NCBI GenBank assembly: GCA_018269005.1
Contig: JAFDVK010000031.1
Location: 1-64,000, forward strand
Source: Acidobacteriota bacterium
GTDB lineage: Bacteria > Acidobacteriota > Blastocatellia > Pyrinomonadales > Pyrinomonadaceae
Direction: 5' to 3'
Length of the DNA stretch: 64,000 bases
In this document: positions 25,860-34,292 of the stretch, piece after piece
Position numbering within the stretch: the first letter of the stretch is position 1
How the letters are laid out: each line of letters starts with the position of its first letter
Notes under the pieces: model-generated
Seen by the model: the letters and a program-made list of their open reading frames with translations, nothing else
Told to the model about the DNA's origin: nothing
Database searches by the model: none
Program-made: the position numbers and the translations under genes

Positions 25860-28670
25860 TTATGGTTTCTCACCATAAACTTCGGGATTCTGGAGCTTGC
25901 CTTTTTCGCTTGCAGGCTTTTCGACCTCAGGTACGATTCGGTTCTTCTCGGCGTAAGGGTCTTTCCGAATCCCGGTTACCTGCCAGGAGACCTTTACATT
26001 CGGCTTATCGGTCTTGATCTTGAACTTATTGCCGTTCACCTCCTCAGAGATGATCGCCTGAGCGAAGGTGCCAATGACAGTTAGTTGATCGCGAACGTCC
26101 TTATTAAGGGCTTCGAAGTAGCCGGGAAGGAGGACCGTTGCCTCACCGTTGGCGTCGGTGGTGATGTTGCCGTTATAGACGTTCATCATATCGGGTGATT
26201 CGACGAACGAATGAAAAAGGTATTTGTTGTAAGGATCAAGCGGGTGATCGATCCTGAATGAGCCTGCCGCTTTTGTCAGCGTTCCCGGAATTGTTACGGT
26301 ATCGGTCGAACGCCCGATAACTATCGTATTGTCTGTCGTCGCAAGAGAACCCGCTCCGATCGCCGTTGCAAAGTTAACGTTCGGACCGAGCCATGCATTG
26401 CGACCGAGAGCGGTGTTGTTTGTACCTGTTAGAAGGCCATCGCCCGCGTTATCCCCGACCAAAGTATTATCGGTGCCGGTGGTGACGGATTGCCCGGCGT
26501 ACGCGCCAAGAATCGTGTTTCCGTTTCCAGTGGTGATTTGACGCCCCGCAAACGTACCAAAAAAGGCGTTGTCGTTGCCGTCGGTCGTATTGAGTCCACT
26601 TTCGAATCCGACGAGCGTATCCTTAACCCCGAAACGAAGGTTGGATCCAGCCGAAAACCCGACTAGCAGGTTATACGATTCAGGCGGGGCAGCCAGAACT
26701 CGTATTCCATACGAGTTGTATTGTGTCGCGTCGAATTTGTTTGCCGTCCCCGTGCCGTCAATATTAAAGTTTGCGCCGATCTGTTGCGTGGTTTGATTCA
26801 GAATTCCGGACGTTCCCGATGTCGCGGCGATGGTAAGCGTGTTGCCAACAGGCGTAATTGAAATGTTACTTCCGGCGGACAGTGTGACGGCTCCGGTAAG
26901 ACCGTTCAGGGTTGTAACCCCGGAACTGGTCGGGGCGGCCGTTGTCTGCTTTGTGCCGTCAGGGAAAACGACGCCATTACCGACACCGCTGACCTTTGCA
27001 TCGCCGACAACTTCAAGCTTTGTCGTCGGCGCCGAGGTCCCGATCCCGACGTTCGCATTGTTTCCAAGGACGACTGAATTGCTTTGTGAAACAACGGCGT
27101 TTGCCCCAATGGCGGTTGCGTTTGTGATCCCGTCAACGCCGGCATTCGTACCGGAGCCGATCAAGGTCGTGTTTTGGAGAGTCTTAGGACCATATCCGCT
27201 AAGCGAACCAAAGAACGAATTGCCGCCACCACTGGTGATTTGACCCCCCGAAGAGTTTCCAAAGAATGAGTTGTTGTTGCCCGTCAGTGTGAAAACGCAG
27301 CATCCGGCGGCACTGTTGGCCCCGACCGCCGTATTGAATGAGCCGGTCGTATTGTTCGCCCCTGCGGCCCTTCCAACGAAGGTGTTTGAACCGCCCGCCG
27401 TATTTCCTTGTCCCGCAATGGTTCCAAAAAACGCATTCTGCGATCCGCCGATATTCGCCTCTCCAGACCTCATACCGAAAAACGAGTTCTCATTGCCCAA
27501 CGTGTTGGCGGCCCCGGATGAAAATCCAAAAAACGAGTTGAACTTGCCTGCTGTATTGGCTCGGCCGGACAGCCGGCCGAAGAACGCATTCGATGTTCCC
27601 GTCGTGTTGTCCCGCCCCGCCTCCGAACCGAAGAATGAATTGTCGTCGCCCGTGTTGTTTTGCCCAGCATCCGTGCCGAGCACCGAGTTATTGCTGCCTG
27701 ACGGGCTAAGGCTACCCGCCGCGCCTCCTATCACTACATTTCGAGACCCAGACACGTTGGCTAAGCCGGCCTCTTCGCCGATATAGACATTAAAAATGCC
27801 ATCGCCGTTAAGATAGCCCGCCCTGTGGCCGAGAAATGTATTTGCATAGCCAGAAATATTAGAGATGCCTGCCGCCGCTCCGAAAAACGCGTTCCGGTCG
27901 CCGATCGTGTTGAAGTACCCGGCTCCGTAGCCGGTGAAAGTGTTGCTACTGCCCGTTGAATTGTTCAGGCCTGCCCAATTGCCGAGAAATGTATTGAAGA
28001 TTCCGGTTGAGCTTTCCGCGCGATCCAAATGAAATGGGTATTTCGCGAAAGGTGTGGGCGGAGTGCCCTGGGCGGTTCCAACCGTAAGATTCCCGGAGCC
28101 GTCGGCCGTCATTGCACGCACGCCTGCCAGGTTGAACTGAGTCGCCGCGTTGACCGTGTCGAAGGTTGTTGAGCCGGTGACGGTCAGGTTGCCGCCTAGG
28201 GCGACGTTGCCGTTCGCGTCGGACTGGACAAAGCGAGCGGCATCAACGCCGCCTAGCTTTGCCGAATCGTCGGATGAGCCTGCAGTACCACTCTTTATCG
28301 CGTGCGGTGCCGACAGTATCTGCTGCCGAGGAGTCAGGGTCGTATAGGTGTCGCCGGGCAGTTTTTTGACGGAGACTTCTAAATAGAGGTCATTTCCCGA
28401 TATCGCCGCCGCTCCAAAATCAAGCTGCACGCTGAACGCGCCGTCGCGAGCATTAACGCTCAAGTCCGAGAGCGTGCCTACCGACGTCCCGCCGGTCGCG
28501 GCGTTCCAAAGGCTGAACTGCATAATGTATGTCCCGTTCGCGGGAGCACCTGCGTCGGTCAGCTTCCCTTGGTAGCTGAAGGCCGACGTTTGCCCGAAGG
28601 TGTTGAAAATACTGAACGCACCAAGGATAGTGCTGAACGCAAGGCGTACCGCGAATCTCTGAATTTTCAT
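25860..28670 (-). CDS. Large secreted adhesin-like protein with YadA-head-type repeats
   Basis: A 936-aa protein with a signal peptide (ends FNTFGQ) and the same FSYQGKLTDAG domain as its neighbour (residues about 32-130). A long array of roughly 16-residue repeats follows, of the form N(T/S)FFGxxAGxxNTxG, about 18 copies between residues 225 and 540, then a second short block around 680-790. These are like the left-handed beta-roll head repeats of trimeric autotransporter adhesins. The C-terminus (residues 815-936) has an IDHPLDPYNKYLFHSFVESPDM motif typical of this secreted family, not a YadA membrane anchor. A surface or extracellular binding role is inferred. A strong GAGGAGAAT ribosome site precedes the ATG. 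Confidence 0.82.
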   Translation of the reverse strand: MKIQRFAVRLAFSTILGAFSIFNTFGQTSAFSYQGKLTDAGAPANGTYIMQFSLWNAATGGTSVGTLSDLSVNARDGAFSVQLDFGAAAISGNDLYLEVSVKKLPGDTYTTLTPRQQILSAPHAIKSGTAGSSDDSAKLGGVDAARFVQSDANGNVALGGNLTVTGSTTFDTVNAATQFNLAGVRAMTADGSGNLTVGTAQGTPPTPFAKYPFHLDRAESSTGIFNTFLGNWAGLNNSTGSSNTFTGYGAGYFNTIGDRNAFFGAAAGISNISGYANTFLGHRAGYLNGDGIFNVYIGEEAGLANVSGSRNVVIGGAAGSLSPSGSNNSVLGTDAGQNNTGDDNSFFGSEAGRDNTTGTSNAFFGRLSGRANTAGKFNSFFGFSSGAANTLGNENSFFGMRSGEANIGGSQNAFFGTIAGQGNTAGGSNTFVGRAAGANNTTGSFNTAVGANSAAGCCVFTLTGNNNSFFGNSSGGQITSGGGNSFFGSLSGYGPKTLQNTTLIGSGTNAGVDGITNATAIGANAVVSQSNSVVLGNNANVGIGTSAPTTKLEVVGDAKVSGVGNGVVFPDGTKQTTAAPTSSGVTTLNGLTGAVTLSAGSNISITPVGNTLTIAATSGTSGILNQTTQQIGANFNIDGTGTANKFDATQYNSYGIRVLAAPPESYNLLVGFSAGSNLRFGVKDTLVGFESGLNTTDGNDNAFFGTFAGRQITTGNGNTILGAYAGQSVTTGTDNTLVGDNAGDGLLTGTNNTALGRNAWLGPNVNFATAIGAGSLATTDNTIVIGRSTDTVTIPGTLTKAAGSFRIDHPLDPYNKYLFHSFVESPDMMNVYNGNITTDANGEATVLLPGYFEALNKDVRDQLTVIGTFAQAIISEEVNGNKFKIKTDKPNVKVSWQVTGIRKDPYAEKNRIVPEVEKPASEKGKLQNPEVYGEKP

Positions 28671-28711
28671 ATTCTCCTCAAAATGTGATCCTGTGCGAGC
28701 GAGGGGCAGAA

Positions 28712-28751
28712 CGGCAGACTTTCGGTCAACGCGCCGGACGAAAGCCTGCCG
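28712..28751 (-). terminator. Imperfect hairpin after the ScyD/ScyE-like gene
   Basis: CGGCAGACTTTCG (28712-28724) pairs with CGAAAGCCTGCCG (28739-28751) with one mismatch. It sits just downstream of the minus-strand gene ending at 28773. It may be a terminator or a dispersed palindrome; no U-run follows. Confidence 0.5.
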
Positions 28752-28772
28752 CTAGGACTCCGCGGGCGAGCC

Positions 28773-29945
28773 CTAGAACCGAACGCGTGTGATCGTGCCC
28801 GGAAAGATATTCGTCACGAAAATATCGCCCGTACGGTCATCCCGGACCATACTTGATGGCGTCGGAAGCACGGGCACCACAACCGTGCTATTGCCGTCCG
28901 CGTCGATGCGCCTCAGTCTGCCGGGCGCGTTCGCAAGTTGGTTCGTACTGAATTCGAGCACGTAATAGCCATCCCGGCGAAAGCGTTGAGCGACGGGCAT
29001 TACGTCCATTGCGGATGAAAGTCCTGTTAAGACCGTCTCACGTTCGCCGGTCCAAAGATCGACGCTTTGTACATCAGATTGTCCGGCGATGAAAGGGAAG
29101 CCGGTCAGCTCAGGAACTAGGAGCTTCCTTCCGAAACGGTGGACGTTGTCGGGTACAGGCTCAATGAATGGGCCGCCTATGGTTCCAAAAAGCGGGTTTG
29201 GCCGATTCGGGAACGCGGTCACGGTCGTAAGGCTTCCGCTCAGCAGGTTCGCCTTAAGCAGTTCGTTGTATGAAGCGTCGCTAATGAAAAGATCGGGCCC
29301 GACGAGTTCCAGTCCGAACGGATGTGATGTCCTAACGGCATTTGGAGCATTAGGCCTCGGCTCGGGGCGATAGTCGGGAATATCAACGGCAAGGACGATA
29401 AAGACAGATGCTCCCTCGGCATTTGTGATCCGGACCCAGTGGCGCTGTGCTATATCTTCCTGATCCTTCATCGTCATGACGAATTCACTGTTGAGGGACT
29501 CGAAATGTCGCGGCAGGATCACGGCCATGACCGAACAGAACAGCGGCGATGACGGAGACTCTGTCGGATATTGCGAGCCGCCGATGTTCGTGGCACCGTC
29601 GCCGATGCCTGATGCGATGAAGAGGACGCGCCCGTCCAGGTCGATCGCGGTCGTTCCGTCTTGATCAGGCGGGCCGCCGAGGTTATCAACGCCGGATGGC
29701 AAACCGCTGATGAGCGTATGTCTGACGCCGGTCGTTCGATCGACCACCGAGACCCGGCCGGTATTCGGTTCGAGGGTCCCGGCCTCGGACACGAGAAATG
29801 TATTGCCGGGCCCCTTAATGATCTTGGTCGGATGGTCCAATCCGGCGGTCACGACCTCCGTAGTTTGAGCAAAAGCGGGGATCGAGATCCCGGCGGCGAG
29901 AAGTAGTGCGAGCAAAACTCTTTCAATGGTTGCGAATTCCTTCAT
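28773..29945 (-). CDS. Secreted ScyD/ScyE-family beta-propeller protein
   Basis: I use ATG 29945: it has a strong AAGGAGCTGCT ribosome site and yields a signal peptide (ISIPAFAQ). The open frame extends 160 codons upstream without signs of being coding. The 390-aa protein has recurring blade-like motifs (GNTFLVSEAG, RVLFIASGIG, PDLFISDASYNELLK, FVTNIFPGTI), typical of ScyD/ScyE-type six-bladed propellers related to NHL/SMP-30 folds. No active-site residues can be named. It is divergent from the second winged-helix/TPR gene at 30129, which may control it. Confidence 0.78.
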   Translation of the reverse strand: MKEFATIERVLLALLLAAGISIPAFAQTTEVVTAGLDHPTKIIKGPGNTFLVSEAGTLEPNTGRVSVVDRTTGVRHTLISGLPSGVDNLGGPPDQDGTTAIDLDGRVLFIASGIGDGATNIGGSQYPTESPSSPLFCSVMAVILPRHFESLNSEFVMTMKDQEDIAQRHWVRITNAEGASVFIVLAVDIPDYRPEPRPNAPNAVRTSHPFGLELVGPDLFISDASYNELLKANLLSGSLTTVTAFPNRPNPLFGTIGGPFIEPVPDNVHRFGRKLLVPELTGFPFIAGQSDVQSVDLWTGERETVLTGLSSAMDVMPVAQRFRRDGYYVLEFSTNQLANAPGRLRRIDADGNSTVVVPVLPTPSSMVRDDRTGDIFVTNIFPGTITRVRF

Positions 29946-30108
29946 AGCAGCTCCTTTTTCAAAATTCGGATCGGGCGGCGATAGTCGTTGCGACGAATTT
30001 AGCGAGGGTGTAAAATGGATGTCCGGTATCCCACCCAGATCTTTTACGAACGTTTTCGAGGATGGTAGTTGAGCAAGGTCGGCCTTGTCTTTCAAGATTC
30101 TTGAAACT

Positions 30109-30126
30109 TTTCTGATTTTTGTCTGA
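30109..30126 (+). promoter_or_regulatory. Tandem TCTGA operator before the second winged-helix/TPR gene
   Basis: TTTCTGA (30109-30115) and TGTCTGA (30120-30126) are spaced 11 bp and preceded by TTCTTGAAA, as at 22614-22631. The motif ends 2 nt before the GTG start and could affect both this gene and the divergent ScyD/ScyE-like gene. Confidence 0.55.
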
Positions 30127-30128
30127 AT

Positions 30129-31916
30129 GTGTCGATGTTGCCGAACGGAAACAAGATCTACGAATTCGATGGGTTTAGGCTGGATGTCCACGAGCGGACC
30201 CTTTCCTGCCGAGGTGAACGCTTGCATTTGGCGGACAAGGCCTTCGACCTGCTTTGCGCGCTTGCGGACAACAGCGGTAAGCGCCTTTCGAAAAACGAAC
30301 TGCTTGAAGGGGTCTGGACTGATTCGTTCGTTGAAGAGAACACCCTGGACAAGAATATCTCGCTCCTTAGGCGGCTGTTGAGCGACGCTAGGCCCGGGGT
30401 CGAGTTCATTGAAACGGTCCGCGGGCACGGCTACCGCTTCGTGGCCCCTTTGACAGAGATCGGGCCGTTACACGGCCGAGCCGGCAATGGCATCGATGCC
30501 GCTCCTTCATCCCTCGCAGTTCTGCCATTTACGAACTTTGAAAATGATCCGAAGATAGAGTATTTCTGTGAGGGTTTGGTCGAAGAGCTGATCAATTCCC
30601 TTGCCAAGGTGCATGATCTAAAGGTCGCCGCCCGCACCTCGACTTTCTCATTTAGAGGGAAGCAGGTGCCGATCGCCGCAATTGCGCGAACCCTCGATGT
30701 CGAGAATGTTCTGGAGGGGAGTCTTCGCAAAGAAGGCGACGCGTTCTTTGCTACGGTCAGACTGATAGATGGCAAGAGCGGATACGCGGTCTGGTCGGAG
30801 CAATATCATCGTCCTGTCAGCGAGATCTTCGCCATGCAGGATGAGATCGCATTGGCGATCATCGGAGCTCTCAACCTCCAGATGACTACCGAAGAGCGGA
30901 ACGCTGTCTTGAAACGGCCTACCGCAAGCTCTCAAGCCTACCTTCTTTACTTACGAGGCCAATATTACCGGTGGCGGCCGATGAAAGAGAGTTTCTCGAA
31001 TGCCTTGAAGTACTTTGAACGATCGGTCAAGGTCGATCCGAAGTTTGCGCGAGGCTACTTTGGGATCTCGACCTACTTCGGATACGGCGGGGCTTGGGGC
31101 CTGCTGTCGATGCCGCCGGAAAGATCCTGGCCGCTCGCCGAAGCGGCAGCAAGAAAGGCGATCGATCTCGATCCTGGCCTCCACGAGTTGAGACTGTCAT
31201 TTGCCGCGTTCGACCTGGTAGATCACCGGAAGCTGGATGCATCAGAAGTGCAGATCCGTGCGATCGCGGCGGATCACCCGGATCTTCCGGAGATCCATCA
31301 TATCTATTCCTTTTTGCTGGCCATTACCGGCCGTTTCGACGAGGCGATCGAGGAGGCCCAGCGCGCCCTTTCCCTCGACCCGTTGTCAGTGCTATTTAGC
31401 CGATTTGTCGGATCGTTCCTCTACTACGCAAGACGTTATGGAGAGGCGGTCACGCAGCTTCTCGACGCCGCCGAATTGGATCCGAACAACCCAAAAGTTC
31501 ACGAAGCCCTGTTCGAGGTTTATTACTCGACCGGGCAGTTTGAAGATGCCGTGGATTCTTGGGTGCGGGTTGCCCATCTTGAGGGTGATGATGCGATGCT
31601 TGAACTCCTGCCGACAAAGGTTCGGAACGGTCGTCCGGGTGGAGATAAGGCGACAATTCGCCTTATGGCACAGAGAAAGCTGGAAAAGCTGGCCTCCGAA
31701 GCTGAAGGCGGATCTTACGTCCCCTCGATCCATTTTGCCCGCCATTATATCTTCTTAAATGATTATGAGAGGGCCATCGAGTGGCTTGAGCGGGCATCCA
31801 GGGAAAGAAACGCGTTCTCGCTTCTTATCGGTATCGATCCGCTTTACGACCCGTTGCGGAACGATACTCGATTTGTAAAATTGTGGGAGTATATAAGGAC
31901 CGGCGATCGAGAGTGA
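30129..31916 (+). CDS. Winged-helix transcriptional regulator with TPR repeats (soluble paralogue)
   Basis: A 595-aa paralogue of the regulator at 22641. The N-terminal OmpR/PhoB-type domain (residues 8-100) is closely similar, including EENTLDKNISLLRRLL and FIETVRGHGYRFVAPL. It lacks the transmembrane helix and goes directly into the TolB-like segment (SSLAVLPFTNFENDPKIEYFCEGL). The second half is TPR-like (ARGYFGISTYFGYG, LDPLSVLFSRFVGSFLYYARRYGEAV). It should be cytoplasmic. The start is GTG 30129; ATG 30135 is an alternative. Intact dapB begins 58 bp after its stop. Confidence 0.85.
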   Translation: MSMLPNGNKIYEFDGFRLDVHERTLSCRGERLHLADKAFDLLCALADNSGKRLSKNELLEGVWTDSFVEENTLDKNISLLRRLLSDARPGVEFIETVRGHGYRFVAPLTEIGPLHGRAGNGIDAAPSSLAVLPFTNFENDPKIEYFCEGLVEELINSLAKVHDLKVAARTSTFSFRGKQVPIAAIARTLDVENVLEGSLRKEGDAFFATVRLIDGKSGYAVWSEQYHRPVSEIFAMQDEIALAIIGALNLQMTTEERNAVLKRPTASSQAYLLYLRGQYYRWRPMKESFSNALKYFERSVKVDPKFARGYFGISTYFGYGGAWGLLSMPPERSWPLAEAAARKAIDLDPGLHELRLSFAAFDLVDHRKLDASEVQIRAIAADHPDLPEIHHIYSFLLAITGRFDEAIEEAQRALSLDPLSVLFSRFVGSFLYYARRYGEAVTQLLDAAELDPNNPKVHEALFEVYYSTGQFEDAVDSWVRVAHLEGDDAMLELLPTKVRNGRPGGDKATIRLMAQRKLEKLASEAEGGSYVPSIHFARHYIFLNDYERAIEWLERASRERNAFSLLIGIDPLYDPLRNDTRFVKLWEYIRTGDRE

Positions 31917-31973
31917 AGGTCTTTCAAGTTCTCACTGGATGATCATATTTTCATTTCTTCGTCGAGCGTCATT

Positions 31974-32690
31974 ATGAAAATTGCACTTATCGGATATGGG
32001 GCGATGGGGAAGATCGTCGCGCGGCTTGCCGTTGAGCGAGGGCACGAGATCGCGGGCGTTCTTGGTTCGAGAGAGCTAGGTCTATCTGAGCAGGAGATCG
32101 CCGCGGTGCTCCGCGGAAGCGATGTTGCGATCGATTTCACGGTAGCCGAAGCCGTGAGGCGGAACGTCGAGGCGGCCGTGATCGCGAAGGTTCCGATCGT
32201 TGTCGGCACGACGGGATGGAACGAGCAGCGGCAGGAGATCGAGAACGTGGTCAAGAGCGGGAACGGTGCGATGGTCTTCGGTGCGAACTTCTCGATCGGC
32301 GTGAATCTCTTTTACCGCATCGCCGATTTTGCTGCCGAGCTTTTCGCGAAGTTCCCTGAGTACGAGGTCTTTATCGAAGAACAGCATCATTCACGTAAGA
32401 AAGACGCGCCTAGCGGCACTGCGCTTAAACTGCGCGACATCGTTGAAGCCTCGCTTTCTAAAAGAGCGGACGAGGGCGTCCGCGTTCCCGTCGCGTCAAC
32501 ACGTGCCGGAAATATTCCTGGGACGCATCGCGTCGGGTTCGACGGCCCGGCCGACCAAATATTGCTCGAACATTCTGCACGATCGCGCGAAGGCTTTGCC
32601 GCCGGTGCCATCCTTGCGGCCGAATGGATCGTCGGGAAGACAGGAATTTATGAATTTACTGATGTGGTGGATGAAATAGTTGATGTGTAG
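31974..32690 (+). CDS. dapB: 4-hydroxy-tetrahydrodipicolinate reductase, with REP insertion
   Basis: DapB reduces hydroxytetrahydrodipicolinate with NAD(P)H in the diaminopimelate/lysine route. The 238-aa protein has the GYGAMGK Rossmann motif at residues 7-13, the VVGTTGW motif near 80, the EQHHSRKKDAPSGTA catalytic and substrate motif near 140, and the C-terminal dimer motif AGAILAAEWI. A REP palindrome (32466-32492) is read as ADEGVRVPV at residues 165-173, in the loop before STRAGNIPGTH. The frame stays open. A 44-bp duplicate of this gene's start survives at 24539. Confidence 0.95.
   Translation: MKIALIGYGAMGKIVARLAVERGHEIAGVLGSRELGLSEQEIAAVLRGSDVAIDFTVAEAVRRNVEAAVIAKVPIVVGTTGWNEQRQEIENVVKSGNGAMVFGANFSIGVNLFYRIADFAAELFAKFPEYEVFIEEQHHSRKKDAPSGTALKLRDIVEASLSKRADEGVRVPVASTRAGNIPGTHRVGFDGPADQILLEHSARSREGFAAGAILAAEWIVGKTGIYEFTDVVDEIVDV
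32466..32492 (+). repeat. Intragenic REP palindrome in dapB
   Basis: A forward REP copy with one extra C near its end (27 bp). It is read as ADEGVRVPV. It lies between the conserved active-site motif and STRAGNIPG, where DapB proteins vary in length. Confidence 0.85.
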
Positions 32691-32696
32691 ATCAAA

Positions 32697-33551
32697 ATGG
32701 CAAACATAAAACTATTTGAAAACAAACAGGTCAGGTCGGTTTGGGTTGAAGCGGAGGGTAAATGGTACTTCTCTGTGCAGGACGTCGTAGAGATCTTAAC
32801 AGACAGCTCTGACGTTAAGCAGTACCTAAAGCGCATGTTGAGCCGCGATCTTCATCTGAAATTGAACTGGGGTACACTTTGTACCCTGGTTGAAATGGAA
32901 GCTGCCGACGGCAAACGGCGAAAGATTCAGGCGGCTGATGCTAAAGGTATTCTTCGCATAATTCAGTCGATTCCCTCCTCGAAAGCCGAGCCATTCAAAC
33001 TTTGGCTCGCGCAGGTCGGTTCGGACAGGCTGGAAGAAATCGAGAATCCGGAACTTGCGTCGCAACGGGCGCGTGAACTTTATAAACTGAAAGGCTACTC
33101 GAACGATTGGATCGAAAAGCGAATGCGGAGCATTGCGATTCGCGAGGAGCTGACCGATGAATGGGACAAACATGGAGTGAAAGAAAGCCGCGAATATGCG
33201 ATTCTAACGGCAGAAATATCAAAGGCAACGTTCGGACTGACGCCGTCCGAGTACAAGCAGGTAAAAGGACTAAAGCGTGAAAACCTTCGCGATCACATGA
33301 ACGATCTTGAGTTGATCTTTTCGATGCTCGGCGAAGCATCGACGGTCGAGATCGTCAAAGAAAACAATCCAAACGGATTTGTCGAGAATAAAAAAGCAGC
33401 TAGTCGCGGCGGCAAAATCGCAGGCGACGCCCGCCACGCTCTCGAACTGGAAACGGGTGCGAAAGTCGTGTCGAGCGGCAACTATCTAACGGACGCAAAG
33501 CCCGTCAAGCAAATTAAAAAAGCTGCCGGCAAGAAATTAAAAGGAAAATAA
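32697..33551 (+). CDS. Bro-N domain protein (phage antirepressor/DinD-like)
   Basis: A 284-aa protein. Residues about 5-110 form a BRO-N domain (VRSVWVEAEGKWYFSVQDVVEILTD and IIQSIPSSKAEPFKLWLAQVG). The C-terminal part (ERMRS-like KRMRSIAIREELTDEWDKHGV, then YKQVKGLKRENLRDHMNDLELIFSMLGE) resembles the DinD/antirepressor family. Such proteins come from phages and can bind DNA or repressors. It begins only 6 bp after dapB and ends just before trpF, so it is embedded in the biosynthetic operon and probably co-expressed. It is likely an acquired gene. Confidence 0.8.
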   Translation: MANIKLFENKQVRSVWVEAEGKWYFSVQDVVEILTDSSDVKQYLKRMLSRDLHLKLNWGTLCTLVEMEAADGKRRKIQAADAKGILRIIQSIPSSKAEPFKLWLAQVGSDRLEEIENPELASQRARELYKLKGYSNDWIEKRMRSIAIREELTDEWDKHGVKESREYAILTAEISKATFGLTPSEYKQVKGLKRENLRDHMNDLELIFSMLGEASTVEIVKENNPNGFVENKKAASRGGKIAGDARHALELETGAKVVSSGNYLTDAKPVKQIKKAAGKKLKGK

Positions 33552-33553
33552 AG

Positions 33554-34207
33554 TTGCTCCGTCCTCGCGTAAAAATTTGCTGCATTCAGAACGGGCAGGA
33601 AGCTGCCGATGCGATAAGTTTTGGCGCCGCGGCACTGGGGCTTGTCGGTGTGATGCCGAGCGGGCCGGGGCCGATCTCGGACGAGGAGATCTATAGAATT
33701 GCTCAAGCCGTGCCGCCGCCGATAGCGACGTTTTTGCTGACAAGCGAACAGACTGCGGATGGGGTCATCGCCCACCATACCCGCACAAGGACGAACACAA
33801 TTCAGATCGTTGACGAGCTGGCAGATTGCGACTACGCGAAGATCCGCGAAGCGCTTCCGGATGTAAAGCTCGTGCAGGTGGTTCACGTCGTCGGCGATAG
33901 ATCGGTCGATGAAGCGTGCGAGTTGGCGGGACACGTCGATGCAATTTTGCTCGACAGCGGCAATCCGAAACTTGCCGTTAAAGAGCTTGGCGGAACAGGT
34001 CGTCGGCATGATTGGCGACTCTCTCGACGCATCGTCGAATCCTGCCGCAAACCTGTTTTTCTCGCTGGCGGCCTGAATGCCGCAAATGTCCGAGAGGCGA
34101 TCGATACTGTCCAGCCATTCGGACTCGATCTGTGCTCAGGCGTGCGGACGGATAGCAAACTCGATTTACCTAAACTTGAAAACTTTTTTATCGCAGCAGG
34201 ATATTAA
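33554..34207 (+). CDS. trpF: Phosphoribosylanthranilate isomerase-like protein
   Basis: A TIM-barrel of 217 aa with the TrpF hallmarks: the N-terminal KICCIQNGQEA (Cys in the KICG-like position), GLVGVMPSGPG, VQVVHVVGD, the AILLDSG aspartate near 134, and the FLAGGLNAANV phosphate-binding loop followed by GLDLCSGVRT. It isomerises phosphoribosylanthranilate in tryptophan synthesis. The start is TTG 33554 with AAGGA 7 nt upstream. The residues around KICC and MPSGPG differ from textbook TrpF (KICG, FxxxSPR), so a divergent substrate is possible. No other trp gene is present in the window. Confidence 0.82.
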   Translation: MLRPRVKICCIQNGQEAADAISFGAAALGLVGVMPSGPGPISDEEIYRIAQAVPPPIATFLLTSEQTADGVIAHHTRTRTNTIQIVDELADCDYAKIREALPDVKLVQVVHVVGDRSVDEACELAGHVDAILLDSGNPKLAVKELGGTGRRHDWRLSRRIVESCRKPVFLAGGLNAANVREAIDTVQPFGLDLCSGVRTDSKLDLPKLENFFIAAGY

Positions 34208-34281
34208 CCACCGAGAAACACAGACGGACACAGATAAGACCGAAACTAATTATCTGTGTTAATCTGTGTTCATCTGTGGTT
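34206..34281. repeat. Long imperfect palindrome of the CACAGAT type
   Basis: Arms of 32 nt (34206-34237 and 34250-34281) pair imperfectly around a 12-nt loop. They contain repeated ACACAGAT and ATCTGTGTT units and end in ATCTGTGGTT. The left arm overlaps the trpF stop codon. This repeat type is dispersed in many unrelated bacterial genomes. It may also act as an intercistronic terminator before dapA. Confidence 0.75.
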
Positions 34282-34292
34282 GAGTTTGGTTT

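Noticed and set aside
28773..30428. A 551-aa protein starting at 30428
   Set aside because: The upstream 160 codons are antisense to the regulator and unconserved; a signal peptide and strong ribosome site support ATG 29945.
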